The translations under genes were made by a program, and so were the position numbers. Shown piece after piece: positions 22,780 to 34,588 of a DNA stretch of 64,000 nt (its first letter is position 1; every line of letters starts with the position of its first letter). Source of the stretch: Microstegium vimineum (Eukaryota; Streptophyta; Magnoliopsida; Poales; Poaceae); contig CM039122.1 of NCBI GenBank assembly GCA_022036555.1, positions 62,001 through 126,000 of the forward strand, given 5' to 3'. The notes beneath the pieces are model-generated. The model was not told where the DNA came from. It worked only from the letters and a program-made list of their open reading frames with translations, and searched no databases.

Positions 22780-25700
22780 GATGTATCGATTTACTTTTGG
22801 GAGGTGATTAAAAAGAATCTGTTGTTACGTTGTTAGAGCATCTCCAACAACTCCTTAAAACAGGTTGGTATTTCTGTAACTTTGGTAAAATCATAAAATT
22901 TCTTCTCCAACAACTCCTTAAAATAGTTTTGTATTTATCCAAACTTGCTATCGAAGGGTGTCGCGCGCGGAAGAATAGGCGCGCAGGGCTCGGTTGCTAT
23001 CGCCGTAGGTAGCCGCGCCTCGCCGATCGTTTCATTTTCTTTCCTTTTCTTTCTTTTTTTCCTTTTATTTTTTTGATGCTGCTTTTTCTCCGCATACATA
23101 GCTTCCTTTTCTTTCTTTCTTTTTCCTTTTCTTTTTTTGGTGCTGCTTTTTCTCCGCGCGTTCGTTTCGTTTTCTTTCCTTTTTCTTTCTTTTCTTTTCC
23201 TTTTCTTCTTTCGATGCTGTTTTTCTTTTTTTTATTTATTTTTTTTCTTTCGTACATTTTTTCATTTGGATGGACATACGATATTTTGTATACCTTCTTC
23301 ACGCTTTGCCGTCACGAGCCGGCCGTGCTCCCCGTCACGGGCTCGCCTCGCCGTCACGCTGAGACGGATTACTAGCTGGTGTGCCTTCTTTTTTTCAAGT
23401 TTGAAGAGTTGGAATAGTAAATTATTGAAGAGATGATTTTTTTTCACTTGCTAAATAATTTAGCAACTTGTCAAATCATAAGATTTGACAAGTCAATTTT
23501 TCCAAGTTATTGGAGATGCTCTTACTAGTTAACAACTTTGTTAAAGGTCAGTTAAGTTTAGAAATGTTAAACTATGCAATAATCACTATAATACCTAAGG
23601 AACCTGAAGCCAAAACTCTGAAGAAAATTAGGCCTATTAGCTTATTATACTCAACTGTAGCTTTAAGATTTTTGCTAAAATAATGCTTAATAATAGATTG
23701 GTGGGAGTGGCTGATAGGTTGATAGCCTCAAATCAAACAACCTTTATAAAAGGATGGTATATTCTGGAAAGTGTTGTTGTTGCCCATGAAGTTATTCATG
23801 AAGTGTTTAGGAATAAGGAAAATGGAGTCATGCTTAAGCTTGACTATGAAAAGGCTTATGATAGGGTTAGCTGGAGCTTCGTTGAGGACATGCTCAAATC
23901 GAGAGGTTTTGGAGGTAAATGGATTGGTTGGATTAGACAAGTGGTTAAAGGAGGCTCCTTATGCATTAGAATTTGGTTGTTGATGTTTTTTCTAGGATGC
24001 TTATGAAAGCTGCAAATCAAAATTTAATCACTGAGATTCTTCCACAAGTTATAGATGGAGGTGTGATTAGTTTACAGTATGCTGACGATACACTTCTTTT
24101 TTTAGAAACAATCTTGAGAAAGCAAGTACTTTAAAATGGTTGTTGGTTTGCTTTGAACAAATATCAGGAATGAAGATTAACTATGATAAAAGTGATCTTT
24201 TAACTATTGGTTTGGATGATGATAGTACAAATTGCTTTGCAAACATTTTCTGTTGTAAGAAGAGTGAGTTCCCTATAAAATATTTAGGTGTCCCCCTTCA
24301 TTACACCAAGCTTAGAAGACAGGATTTACAACCTATTATTGATAAAATCATTAAACGTATTGCTGGTTGGAAAGGGAGGCTTCTGTCCTATGCAGGGAGG
24401 CTTACTTCTAAAGCATGTTTAGCAAGCATCCCCATTTACTTGCTTTCTGTAATCAAATTCCCAAGCCGAGCTATTGATATGATCAATTCTCAGATGGGGC
24501 ACTTCTTATGGAATGATAGTGTGGATCAACATAAGTATCATCTAGTTAATTGACATTTGATATCACAGAAAAAAGAAGTTGGTGGCTTAGGAATTCTAGA
24601 TTTGAGAACTTTAAATTTAGCTTTACTAGCTTCGTGGATCCAATGCTATCTGGAAAAATATTGTAGATTTTTAAATACAAAATTGAGGAACCTATTGTCT
24701 TGTGTTGCCCAACTGTGGGAGCATCTCCTTTTTGGAAAGGAGTACTCTGGGCAACTCAAGCAGCTCATATGTGCATTAAATGGGTGGTTGGTAATGGTAG
24801 AAAAATCACTAGCTTAGCTATAGTTTTCTGGCCTCTTTACATTATCAATGAACAACAGGGTAAAACAATTCATGATGTCTGGGATGGTGAGAATCTTATG
24901 CTAACCTTAAGGAGTGTGCGACCTAATATCATGAACCTTTGGGAGGATCTATGCAGTCTGATAGAATCAACTTCTCTCTCTAAAGAGGAAGATCAGATCC
25001 TATGCCATTTTAACTCATCAGGAAAATACTCAGTTTAGTCTCTTTATGTTGCGATTAACCAGGGGAGTCACACATAGATTTGTGACCTCAGTTTGGCAAG
25101 TTGCTATTCCTCCAAGGGTACAATTCTTCCTTTGGCTTTTGTCCAATAACAGACTGCTAACAAGGGATAACTTAGCCAAGAGAAAGGATGTTAGTGATCC
25201 TTCTTGCATGTTTTGTACTAAAAATGAATCTATTCCACACCTCTTCTTTGGGTGTTGTGTGAGTAAAAATGTTTGGTTGACTATTGTTGATCTAATTGAT
25301 CAAGATCTGGGTGATGACTTTGAATCGATTGCTCGATTTTGGGTTGCTAATAAACGGCATAAGCTTCCTAATATCATTTCTTTAGCAGTTCTTTGGTCAA
25401 TGTGGAAATTGAGAAATGAAATGTACTTTCAGGGTGTTGTATCGACAAGGATGAGAAGTGGGATGCCGCGGATTGTAAGGATGATGAGAAGATGGGTGCC
25501 GCTGCTCAACCAGGACATTGCTTTGCAAGTGGAGGACTTCACAAGTCGACTCGAGAGCAAGACAAGCTTGCCACTTCAACTGCAATGGAGGATGTTGGAC
25601 GAGACAAGCTTATCATCAGGGCCAGGGCCATTGGATGTTCATCCTTCAGTTTTAACCAGTGTAGCTTTTGCTCGGCCTGATGTACCCTTTAATGTTGGGA

Positions 25701-25819
25701 GTCGTATGGTTTATGACACAAACAATGGCTTAATGTCGTGATTTGGGAGGTTGAACTGCTATGTGTTAAATTGTTTCTTTTGATAATACAAAAGCGAGGG
25801 TCTCCCCTTTTATAAAAAA
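22780..25819 (+). mobile_element. L1-type LINE, 5'-truncated and inactivated
   Basis: The frame to the left of the Tourist insertion reads FWEVIKKNLLLRC, and to the right VNNFVKGQLSLEMLNYAIIT, matching the region before the reverse transcriptase core. The core follows: KIRPISLL, a DYEKAYDRVSW block (about 23845), and LQYADDTLLF (about 24076), which holds the catalytic YADD. Downstream are GMKINYDKSDL, KYLGVPLH and a zf-RVT-like segment (VAIPPRVQFFLWLLSNN at about 25100). Frameshifts near 23985 and 24110 and stops near 24550 and 25036 break the frame. The 3' end reads ACAAAAGCGAGGGTCTCCCC and a short A-rich tail at about 25819. There is no endonuclease domain. It begins just behind the CONSTANS-like gene on the same strand. 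Confidence 0.88.
22836..23521. mobile_element. PIF/Harbinger (Tourist-like) element inserted in the LINE
   Basis: The terminal repeats GAGCATCTCCAACAACT and AGTTATTGGAGATGCTC are flanked by TTA on both sides (22833-22835 and 23522-23524). The element is 686 bp. The interior is strongly T-rich, with three imperfect tandem copies marked by GATGCTGCTTTTTCTCCGC (about 23076, 23139, 23213) and a short GC-rich block at 23310-23360. It has no transposase. LINE coding sequence continues on both sides, which supports an insertion into the LINE. Confidence 0.85.
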
Positions 25820-26689
25820 ATATGTTGGACTAACTTGTCACCAGCAAAGAGCACCAGCACGTCCCCATTGTACCTTTTTTTCCACCAAGACAAACCGAAT
25901 TTCATTACTTCACAACAACGAAAGTGCAAACCACCCCATTTTTGTTTACCAAAACCCGCAGTGAGTGAACTGAACACCCAGGTCTAGTCAAACAACATCC
26001 AAACCGTTCACAACATAGCGTTTCAATTCGCCGCTAAAAATTAACATAGGTAAGACGATTTATTGCAAGCACAAATGGGTTGTTCCGGCAGACAGGCTGC
26101 TTGCCCACGAACCACCAACATAACGTCTCTAGCTAGGCTGTTGTACCTTGATTTGTTTGTCTTTGAGTTCGTTGTACGTGTCTTGAAGCTTTGTTAATTA
26201 AGCTTAAGCCTTTAAGATCATGGAGAGCTCTTTTAGAAGTTCTTGGTCGTCGGGCCCGGTGTCCATCTCGTCGCTATTCTCCTCATCATCAGTAGAGCTA
26301 AGTTCCTTCGCAGAGTCATCATCATTCAAATCCCATTCCTCATCATCATCGAGATCGTCGTAGTATTCACTGGTCTCAGTTGTCAGCTTAGCTTGTGCTA
26401 TCTTGAAAAAGACCTTTCTTTCACTTGAGTTATGCCATCTTCTCCTAGCAAGGGTGTATCAGAATACACAACTAGTACGCATCATCAAAATACACAACTA
26501 GTAAAAGGTTTCCATGAGCACACAACACAGAAATTTAGCAAGCAATGATTCAATGAATTTTTTGGAATACAACTATTCAGAACTATATATATATATGTCA
26601 TGGAACTAATAGCTAGGTTCATATTCCTAGCTAGGCTAAGAAATTGATGCCCCAGATTGACACAACATGGAACTAATGGTGTCATAACA
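25820..26689. other. Region behind the LINE, mostly unassigned
   Basis: No intact gene. The only coding-like signal is the acidic minus-strand frame at 26211-26450, listed separately. A short TATA run lies at about 26584-26596. Confidence 0.4.
26211..26450 (-). pseudogene. Possible gene fragment with acidic C-terminus
   Basis: Read on the minus strand, the frame gives RWHNSSERKVFFKIAQAKLT, then EYYDDLDDDEEWDLNDDD, and ends LLKELSMILKA before a stop. It is about 75 codons without a start. The plus strand of the same segment gives a serine-rich frame starting MESSFRSSWSS, so one of the two is a shadow. The acidic frame looks more like a protein tail. No family is recognised; it could be a fragment captured by a transposon. 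Confidence 0.3.
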
Positions 26690-28020
26690 AGGAAATCACA
26701 ACATCAATCAAGGATCCTCCAAAGAAATGGAACAATAGAAATGGGCGCCATCTCGTAGTTTATCCCGTCCCCCTTAATTAGTTCACGCAAAGACTAAGTG
26801 CTCTCTCTGGGTTGATTCTTCGCCACTCTAGCTCAGTGAATTGCCCACAACTGATCACAAGCGAGGATGGGTCATCCACAAGCTCTCCAGATGATCACCA
26901 AGCCTCCAATTGCCACCAAGCCGTCTAGGTGATGTCGATCACCAAGAGTAACAAGCACAATGCTCTTACTTGACCAAATCTAGCCTAATGAGGGAGGTGG
27001 ATGTACACTTGCTATCAATGGCTCACTAGTGAGGTTCTACACTTAGATTCTCAAATCTCAATGCACTCACTAGCCTCTTGCTCTCTCAAGTTCACTCTCA
27101 AGTGATTTTAGTTGATCAACGTGGCAAGAGTTACTAGTTGGACGAGTTGGAGTATAAATACCCCTACCAAACCAACTAGCCATTAGGAAAAAACTTCTTT
27201 CTGTGACAGTCAAGACCTGACAATTGCAGGTCAACCGAACCAAAGTCCACTTGTCCGGACCTCACAGACTTCCCAACGCTCAACTGTTTCCAGGCCGTAC
27301 GGACAATCCACATTAGTCTAGACCCTTGCTCCGGACGCGAGGCAAAACTTGGGTTCCAAACCTTACTATAATTGTCCGAACAATTCACATTAGTCCGGAC
27401 CCCTCGTCTGGACATTATCTGGAGGCATTAAACCCTTACTGGAACTCTCTGTGTTACTCTGGACAGTCTCAACTATAGTCCGGACGCTCATAATAACTGT
27501 CCGGACACACTATTTCTCCTCAGAGCAAACCCTAGGCGTCCAGACAATTCGACATTAGTTCGGATGCTGAAGGGCCAACTGTCCGGACCTCTTTTGAGGC
27601 TCCCAAACATCTCATATTCAAAAACTTTGTGAATGGGAGTTGCTCTACTCATCACAAGGGTTGTGTAGGACCAACTTAGAGCTAGTTTTGAGAAGTGTGC
27701 ACCACACCTACATCATTAGCCTCTCTAAGGTGAATCTACTAGATCATGCCCCCCTTAATAGTATGACCAAAGGAAATAACAAGCCCTAGAACTACCTCAA
27801 GTGTCTCTCCAACACCAAACGACACTTGAGCCTAGTCTATGCTTCGCGCTTGTCTCCAATCCCTTTGAAAACTGAAACAAATACCATAGGGGTGACATAT
27901 ATCATTTGATCGCCCATGAACATCCATTATTATGACCTAACACAATAATTGCCTCTTTAAAATACATATTAGTCATAATAATATCGCATTATCGTTAATC
28001 ATCGAAACCTAGGGGCCTAG
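26690..28020 (-). repeat. LTR-like sequence with scattered GTCCGGAC motifs
   Basis: The palindrome GTCCGGAC and close variants recur at least six times between 27250 and 27590. The flanks are CT-rich low-complexity phrases typical of grass LTRs read backwards. TATAAATACCCC at about 27154 is a TATA-like word. No ends, target duplications or internal domains were found, so this may be a solo or truncated LTR. Confidence 0.4.
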
Positions 28021-28029
28021 ATGCTTTCA

Positions 28030-29387
28030 GGTAGTCAACAACCTTAGTCAGCTATTGGTATTTGTTAGACAACAACTTTCGTCATTCAGCAGACTTCGTG
28101 AACCAACAGACCTCACCAACATTCAGACTCCATCAACAATCCCCCTTTTGGTATCTGCCCAACCTTCGAACCCTCTGACACTAACACTTCTCCTATTTTT
28201 TGCAGGTTGTATTGTCCACTTTTTCATTTATAGTATTTTATAATATGGATCCTCCTAATCTTATCTTAATCAACCTTTGCTTAAAACTAATCATGCGGAT
28301 TCCTAATTGGCATGCCTTCACTAGCCATCTTAAACTATAACCTTTTCATTTGTGGACATTATTCTCCTTATGTAGTACTTATCTCTTTTTTAAGCTCAAC
28401 TATTATTTGTAGTGTTCATCATATGTTTACCCCCTTTGATATTTTAATGCAAATGCTTCCACTTGCATCATCACATACATATATGCATTACATAAGTACA
28501 TTGCACCGCATGGCCTAGGCCACCTTGAAGAGTCCCGAAAATACATAAGCACCAAGACTCTATGGATCAAAATCATGGAAGAAGTCCCAAACCTACATAG
28601 GGCACTAGGTCATGAAGCTATGGCCTTTGTGCAACCCTTGCATACCATATAAATGACTAACCATTTTTTGTAGTAAGTAGAAAGACAGTGTCCTTTTGAG
28701 TGTCAAAAGACTTGCCAACAAGTCAATATTCGATGAGGCTATGCCACTCAACCTAAGTCCCTAAAAGTGCACTTTATCAACTCAGGTGCATTTTCACGCG
28801 ACATCTCCATCTCCCACCATGTGGTGTCGACGTCTACATTGGCTTCACCTTCACCAAGCTCTTTGGCATGAGAGGCTCAACCACCATCTTCGATGAATTC
28901 ACCAACATTGCCTCCACCAAAATACATGCTTTTAGGAGGGCCTTCGCCAAACAACTTTGTAGGAGAGCCTTCGGTAAAACTGATATGACTTGCTTCACCA
29001 ACACCTTCATCGTCTACATCAGCATTGCCTCCACCAAGTAGCTTTGTAGGAGGATCTTTGACGAGAGGGGCTTTGACACCATCCTCGACCACTACAACAG
29101 ATCAAGAGACCCTGTCAAAACCTTTGGCATCAATGCCTAAAATGGCTCATCCCTGTTGACATGCTTGATGGGCTACGTCAACTCCATCGACAGCAAGCTC
29201 CACCACAGCCTCGTCGAGCACTTTGACTCGGGAGGCTCATCGACAACTTCACCCTGAACACCTAGTTCCACTACTACAACTACATCGAATGCACCAAGCG
29301 TAGATGAGGACCCGATCATGATCACCATCCAAGAGGGATACTGGAGCACACTCAAGGACCAGCCACTCCAGAGCGAGAAGTCTCATG
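28030..29387 (+). repeat. Left arm of a diverged inverted repeat (part 1)
   Basis: This segment matches the complement of about 42960-44250. Examples are ACAACAACTTTCGTCATTCA (28061-28086 region) against the complement at about 44200, and CAAGTCAATATTCGATGAGG at about 28720 against the complement at 43564. The Copia element at 29388 interrupts the arm, which continues at 40149. It is rich in CTTCACCAA-like words and has no intact frame. It probably belongs to an unidentified non-autonomous retroelement. Confidence 0.7.
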
Positions 29388-31621
29388 TGAAAGGTCCTTG
29401 TGTGATTTTGGTAATTGAGTGACAACTTAGGTGGACTAATATGTGTTTAATGTGAGACACATAGGTGATTTAGTCCTTAGGTACACAAGTGTGAGCAACC
29501 AATAAAGTCATGGTGTTGAGATGGCTTGTGCATATTGATGGTGCTCAACTTGGTGATGAAGGAGTTTATTGTACATGGTACATGACATGGAGTCATGTGA
29601 TCAAGGTGGAGAAGATCAAGATGAGGCTTGGCTTGATGGACCGGTTGCAAGTGTGAAGGGCAAGCGAGTGATGCTTGGCGCCGATGGACCAACGCAACGG
29701 TGAAGAGCAAGTGAGGTCAAGATCGATGAACCAACATAGTCACGTGATGATATGGAGTGGATCATATCATTTGTGATAGGTTGGTGGGTATGTTGCATCA
29801 ACATTGGAGAAGAAGATGAAATGGAATGCACAAGGCAAAGGTATAACTTAGAGCATTTCATTTCACCGGTCATAGAGGTTTAGAGAAGTGTTTGACGGGT
29901 TGAGTTATAGGAAAGGCCGTACTATCAAGAGGGATGCATAGTAGACTAGCTTGATGAGGATAAGAGTGCTCAAGTTACTAGTCTAGAGACATTTGAGAGA
30001 AGCGGTGCAAATTGTTTTCTTAGAAGAGTGCTTCGGTGGCTATTTTGCTGAGCCACCGGTACTACTGGTCTCCCACAGGTAGTGCCGGTGAAGACCGGTG
30101 GTACCGGTCAGCTCCCGAAGGGGTTTTCTCGCACGTGAGGGCACTTTGAAGATGTGCTGAAAAATGAACTACCGGTAGTACCGGTGAGCCACCGGTAGTA
30201 CCGGTTGGCTAACTTTGTGCAACGGTCGGGAAGCTCCAACGGTCGGATTCCTTGGACCGGTAGTACCGGTGGGACACTGGTAGTACCGGTGGTGCATCGG
30301 GAGCTGCGGGAATAAATAGGCCGCCCCTTCCCTTGGGGCGGTGGCTACCCCATTATTCCACTCCTACACCTGAGAAAAAGGGTCCCAAGTGCCTCTCTCT
30401 CCCTCTATGCTCCTAGGCTTCAATCCATGGTAGATTTGTGAGAGAGAAGTGAGATTTGAGAGTGGAGAGGATCGATCTACGACTTGAGCATTCGATTTCC
30501 TCTTCTTGCCGGTTTGCTTTGCATTTGTTGCTCTTGGATTCTTGGAATCCTAGCCGGCTAGGCGTTCTTCGTGCTTGCCCATGATTTGTTCATTTGTGAG
30601 GGCAATCGAAGTGTTTGTAATCCCCATTCGATCTTAGTGAAAACCTTGGGCACTCTTTGTGTGGGCCTGAAGGGAGAGGCAAGGAGGTGAAAGAGACTCC
30701 GACCTTTGCGGTCACCTCAACAACGAGGAGTAGGAACTCTAGTGTAGAGTTGCCGAACCTCGATATAACTCGTGAGTCTCGTGTGCTTGATGTTGTGGAG
30801 ATAGCTTCGACTATCCTTTGCTATTGTGTTCTTCTTGTTCTTCCTCTCTCCCTCAAAGTTCATAGGTTGGGAAGGCCCGATCTACAAATTGGTGAGGAAG
30901 CAACCCAAGCAAAGTTCAACATCATCACCCTCCACCTCAAGGAGTGTGGGGAAAAGCTCGGATTCGGATTCAAAGTTCATTACATTGAGATCCCGGAGCT
31001 ACAGCGAGCCACCGGTAGTAACGGTCTCCTACCGGTAGTACCGGTCCTACTACCGGTAGTACAAATCAGTGGTTTGCCTTCTCTATTCACTAGCTTGTAC
31101 TTATTATTTCATACTTGTGCTAGTGTTTAGTGGTTGCTTTAGTAACTAGTTTAGCTTGTGTGGCTTGCCTAGTTACCTTCTAGCTTGTGTAGCTTAGAAG
31201 TAAGATCTTGAGTGACTAATTGGCTTGAGTAGCTTTGTTAGTCACATTGCTTAGTTTGTGTAGCTAAGTAAGTTGAGCTCTCTAGTTGGCTTGTGTAGTC
31301 TTGCTAGAGAGCATTGCTAGTGAGCTTAGGTGCTTTGTGCTTTGCTTGCTAGTTTGTGTAGGAGCTCCCGGTGTGCTTAGAGTACTAGTTGCTTAGGTTT
31401 GTGTGACCTTGCAACCTAGACTTATTTAGGTGAGCTTCCTAGCTTGGCACCTTAGTTAGCATAATAAACATACTTTGCTAGGTGCTAGAGTTATAGTTAG
31501 AGGGGTGTAGTCTTGGCTAGACCGATAGTTTTAATTCCGCATTTGATTCGGTTAGCCGGATCGTTTAAAGTTTTAGAAAAAACTATTCACCCCCCCTCTA
31601 GTCCGCCATCTCGACCCTACA
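29388..31621 (+). repeat. Left LTR of the Copia-type element
   Basis: 2234 bp, TG to CA. U3 carries several ACCGGTAGTACCGGT palindromes (about 30050-30300), followed by a TATA-like AATAAATAGG (about 30311). More copies of the motif lie at about 31010-31065. It differs from the right LTR by scattered substitutions and by one extra 22-bp ACCGGTAGT unit near 30185. Confidence 0.92.
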
Positions 31622-31623
31622 AG

Positions 31624-31635
31624 TGGTATCAGAGC
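31624..31635 (+). other. Primer binding site (initiator Met tRNA)
   Basis: TGGTATCAGAGC lies two bases inside the left LTR. This is the standard plant Copia primer site complementary to the 3' end of initiator methionine tRNA. Confidence 0.9.
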
Positions 31636-31672
31636 TTGGTCTCTCATTTGTGGTCTTTACCGACCCGAGAGG

Positions 31673-33480
31673 ATGGCGGCTTATGGGCTAGATGTTGAGT
31701 GTCCACACATTTTTGATGGCACACACTTTGCACGGTAGAGAAATTGGATGGAAAATAATTACAAGTTTATTTCTCCCCAAATGTGGTGGATCATAGATGT
31801 GGGACTCTCTTGTGCAATTGAGAGAGAGAGGATGCAACTCAAGCACAAAAGAAGTGCCTACATCTCGATTGCCAAGCTACTAACATTCTCTACCATTCTA
31901 TGAAAGATAACATCTTTGGTGAGATTATGGACATGGAGAGCGCTCATGAGATTTGGACCTACCTCATTGAAAAATATGAGAAGGTTCCAAACAATGATGA
32001 AGATGTGTCCAAGTTGGTGGCACATGAGGATGTTGAGCATGACCACAACTTGGTGGTTGTGGAAGATTGCTCCACCTCATGGTCAAGTGATGATGAAGAT
32101 GATCTATCTACCTCAAGATCACTTGACAAGAATGATGAAGGCCCAACATCAAGTGTTGCAATTGTTGATGCTACTCTAAGCACACTTGATGATGATGACG
32201 ATGATGCATGCTCGGGCTATGAGAGCGATGCCTCCACAAGCTCTTCTACTTCATCACATTGCTACATGTCACATGGTGACACCAAGGTATCAATTGGCAA
32301 TATGATTGTAGATTGTGATAACCCTAACTTTGAGCTTGTGTGTAAACTCTCCAAAGCTTTAGAAAGTGAGTTGAACAAAACTAAGAAACTAAAAGATGAA
32401 AACTCTCTTCTAAAGACCTCATGTGAAGAACATAAGCACTTACTTGATGTTCTTAAATCTTCACATGATGAACTAAAATTGGATCATGAGCAACTCCATT
32501 TATCTCATGAAGATTTAGTTCACAAACATGGCTCTCTAATTAATGAATTGCTAAATCTTAAAAATTAAGAGAGCTCATCACTTGGGTCAAATGATCAATT
32601 ACATGTTGTTGCTAACCCTTGTGATGTAGGAAAGAAGAATGTATCCACCTCTTGTGATGATTTTCTTAATATGTCATGTTCTTCAAATATAGATGCTCGT
32701 TCTACTTCTATGTATTGTGCGACTAACCTTTTGAAGGAGAACAATGAGCTTAAAAGTGAATTGAAGAATATGAGCAACAAGCTAGAGAGGTGTTACACTT
32801 CCAAAGTCACCTTTGATCACATGATGAACAATCAAAGAAGACATGGTGACAAGAGTGGAATTGGTTTCCACAAGAGCAAGGGCAAGAAAGATAAGAAGCA
32901 AGAACAAAAGAAGTTATCTCATTTCATGTGCTTCAATTACCATGGAATGGGACATCTTGCAAATGCTTGTTCAACCAAGAATGCTCAAGCTAAGCCACTA
33001 GTTAAGCCCCAAGTGCAATACAAGATCAACCATTAAGATGGTGATTTGGGGATGACAAAGAAGAAGACAAGAAGAGGTGGCAAAGCTAGAGCAAGGCATC
33101 CAACTCCTATCCATGATGCCAATAAGATGATGATGAGCAAAGATCAAGAGAAGAATCATTTGGCTCACATCAAGTGCTTCAAGTGTGAACATATGGGACA
33201 CTTTGCCTCGAAGTGTCCTACCAAGCTTGAGATGAAGATTCAAGCAAAAGAGAAGAGACAAGACAATGAGAAGCACAACATGAGCAAGGAAGAAAAGGCT
33301 CAAGCAAAGAGAGTGTGCTACTCATGTCGGGAAAGGGGACACATGGCTAATTCATGTCCCCTAGGTATGCCTTCTAAGCTCATTTCAATTGATAATGATC
33401 ATATGCTTAGAAAGGATGGTAGTGGTACCTCTATGGTTGCTATTGAAAAACATCCCGCTATTCATACTAAGGCATTGTGT
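31673..33480 (+). pseudogene. Copia gag with zinc knuckles, degenerate
   Basis: The start ATG at 31673 reads MAAYGLDVECPHIFDGTHFA and hits TAG about 20 codons later. Coding resumes as a UBN2-like segment (31900-32568, EIMDMESAHEIWTYLIEKYE) that is very acidic and then coiled-coil, and stops again at 32568. The third part (32671-33036 and 33046-33483) has zinc knuckles CFKCEHMGHFASKC and CYSCRERGHMANSC. An earlier knuckle CFNYHGMGHLANAC has lost its second cysteine. The frame is cut at 33478 by the inserted solo LTR. Gag would form the particle and bind RNA. Confidence 0.85.
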
Positions 33481-34583
33481 TGACACCGTTTTTCGACACG
33501 TATCAAATGGGTTGAAGCTTGACTGGTCAATGACCGTTCTCCATCGGCATCGGTAAAGTATGAGCCAATATTGCCGATGGAAGAATGCTGCAAAAGGCCA
33601 AGTGTGTTGCCGATGGAGGCTGGGTGATCTTTGCCGACAAAGGTTAATTGGTGGTCTTGCCGATTGCCGATGAGCTGCTATTGCCGATTGCCGATAAAAG
33701 GGCCTTGCCAATTGCCGATAAAGGCTCGTTACTGATTGCCGATAAGGGCTCATTGCCGATTGCCGACGAAGAGATGCTGCCAATTGCCGATCGGGAAAGT
33801 ATTATGTCGATGGGCGTAACTTAGCATTGCCGATGCCGATGGGCGTGACTTAGCACTTGGCAGCAGCGGAGGATTACAAGTGGCCGAAGAAGGAAGGTGC
33901 GGATTAAAGGAATCTGCCGATGGAAAGTTTCCATCGAAAGGAAAGGACAAGGAAACTGGTGTTTTATACCGGTATTATTATAGTAGTTTGAGTTCGACTC
34001 TTGCATGAGTCATTTATTTTCCTTTAAAATAGGTGTGTTTGTTTAGAAAATAAATATTGTTATCCGGCTCCTGCGCGAGTCAGTTTCTTTTAAAGTAGGA
34101 GTTTGTTTTAGGAAGGATATGTGCCGTGTCATTGTACAACTCTCCATGCGGGAGTATAATATGTGCCCAAGGGCTATGGAATAAACAATCAATCCAATTC
34201 AAAAACAAATCAATTCTACTTTTTATCCTACTTTTATCGCAATTTACCCTTTCTTATGCATTAGTTATAGCTATCAACGAGTTCTTCAAGCTTTCGACGG
34301 GCTGCATCACCTTGATCTCCGTCAAATCCTTGCTAGTTCCGCGTGGGAGTACCTCTAGGCTTTGGCAATCCGGGCGCATCGTTGTTTGCCTCGTCTAGCT
34401 CTGCTCTAGTTACCCCTGATCAATCTGAGCCTTGACGTCCGGGCGCATCGCTGTCGTCTCGTTCAGTTTGTTCTAGTTATCATCCTTGTCGATTGATTGG
34501 TCAAATCGACTGGCACGCCCTCGACATCGAGCTTTGGGTAATAGCCCGAGGTGTTCACAGATCTGACGCTTTTTGTGTCAACA
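33478..34583 (+). mobile_element. Solo gypsy LTR nested in the Copia element
   Basis: It begins TGTTGACACCG and ends GTGTCAACA. CATTG is duplicated at 33473-33477 and 34584-34588. The 1106-bp sequence is the same family as the 3' LTR at 54385-55440, with the same TTGCCGATTGCCGAT-rich first third and the same AGCCCGAGGTGTTCACAG tail. The TATA region reads TATAATAT where the other copy has TATAAATAT. It presumably arose by recombination between two LTRs of a full element. Confidence 0.93.
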
Positions 34584-34588
34584 CATTG

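Noticed and set aside
23073..23436. Phe/Ser-rich frames and a Lys-rich antisense frame
   Set aside because: They are translations of T-rich tandem repeats inside a Tourist-like element.
29477..29873. Pairs of frames occurring identically at 38020-38416
   Set aside because: They are LTR sequence duplicated at both ends of the Copia element, with no coding role.
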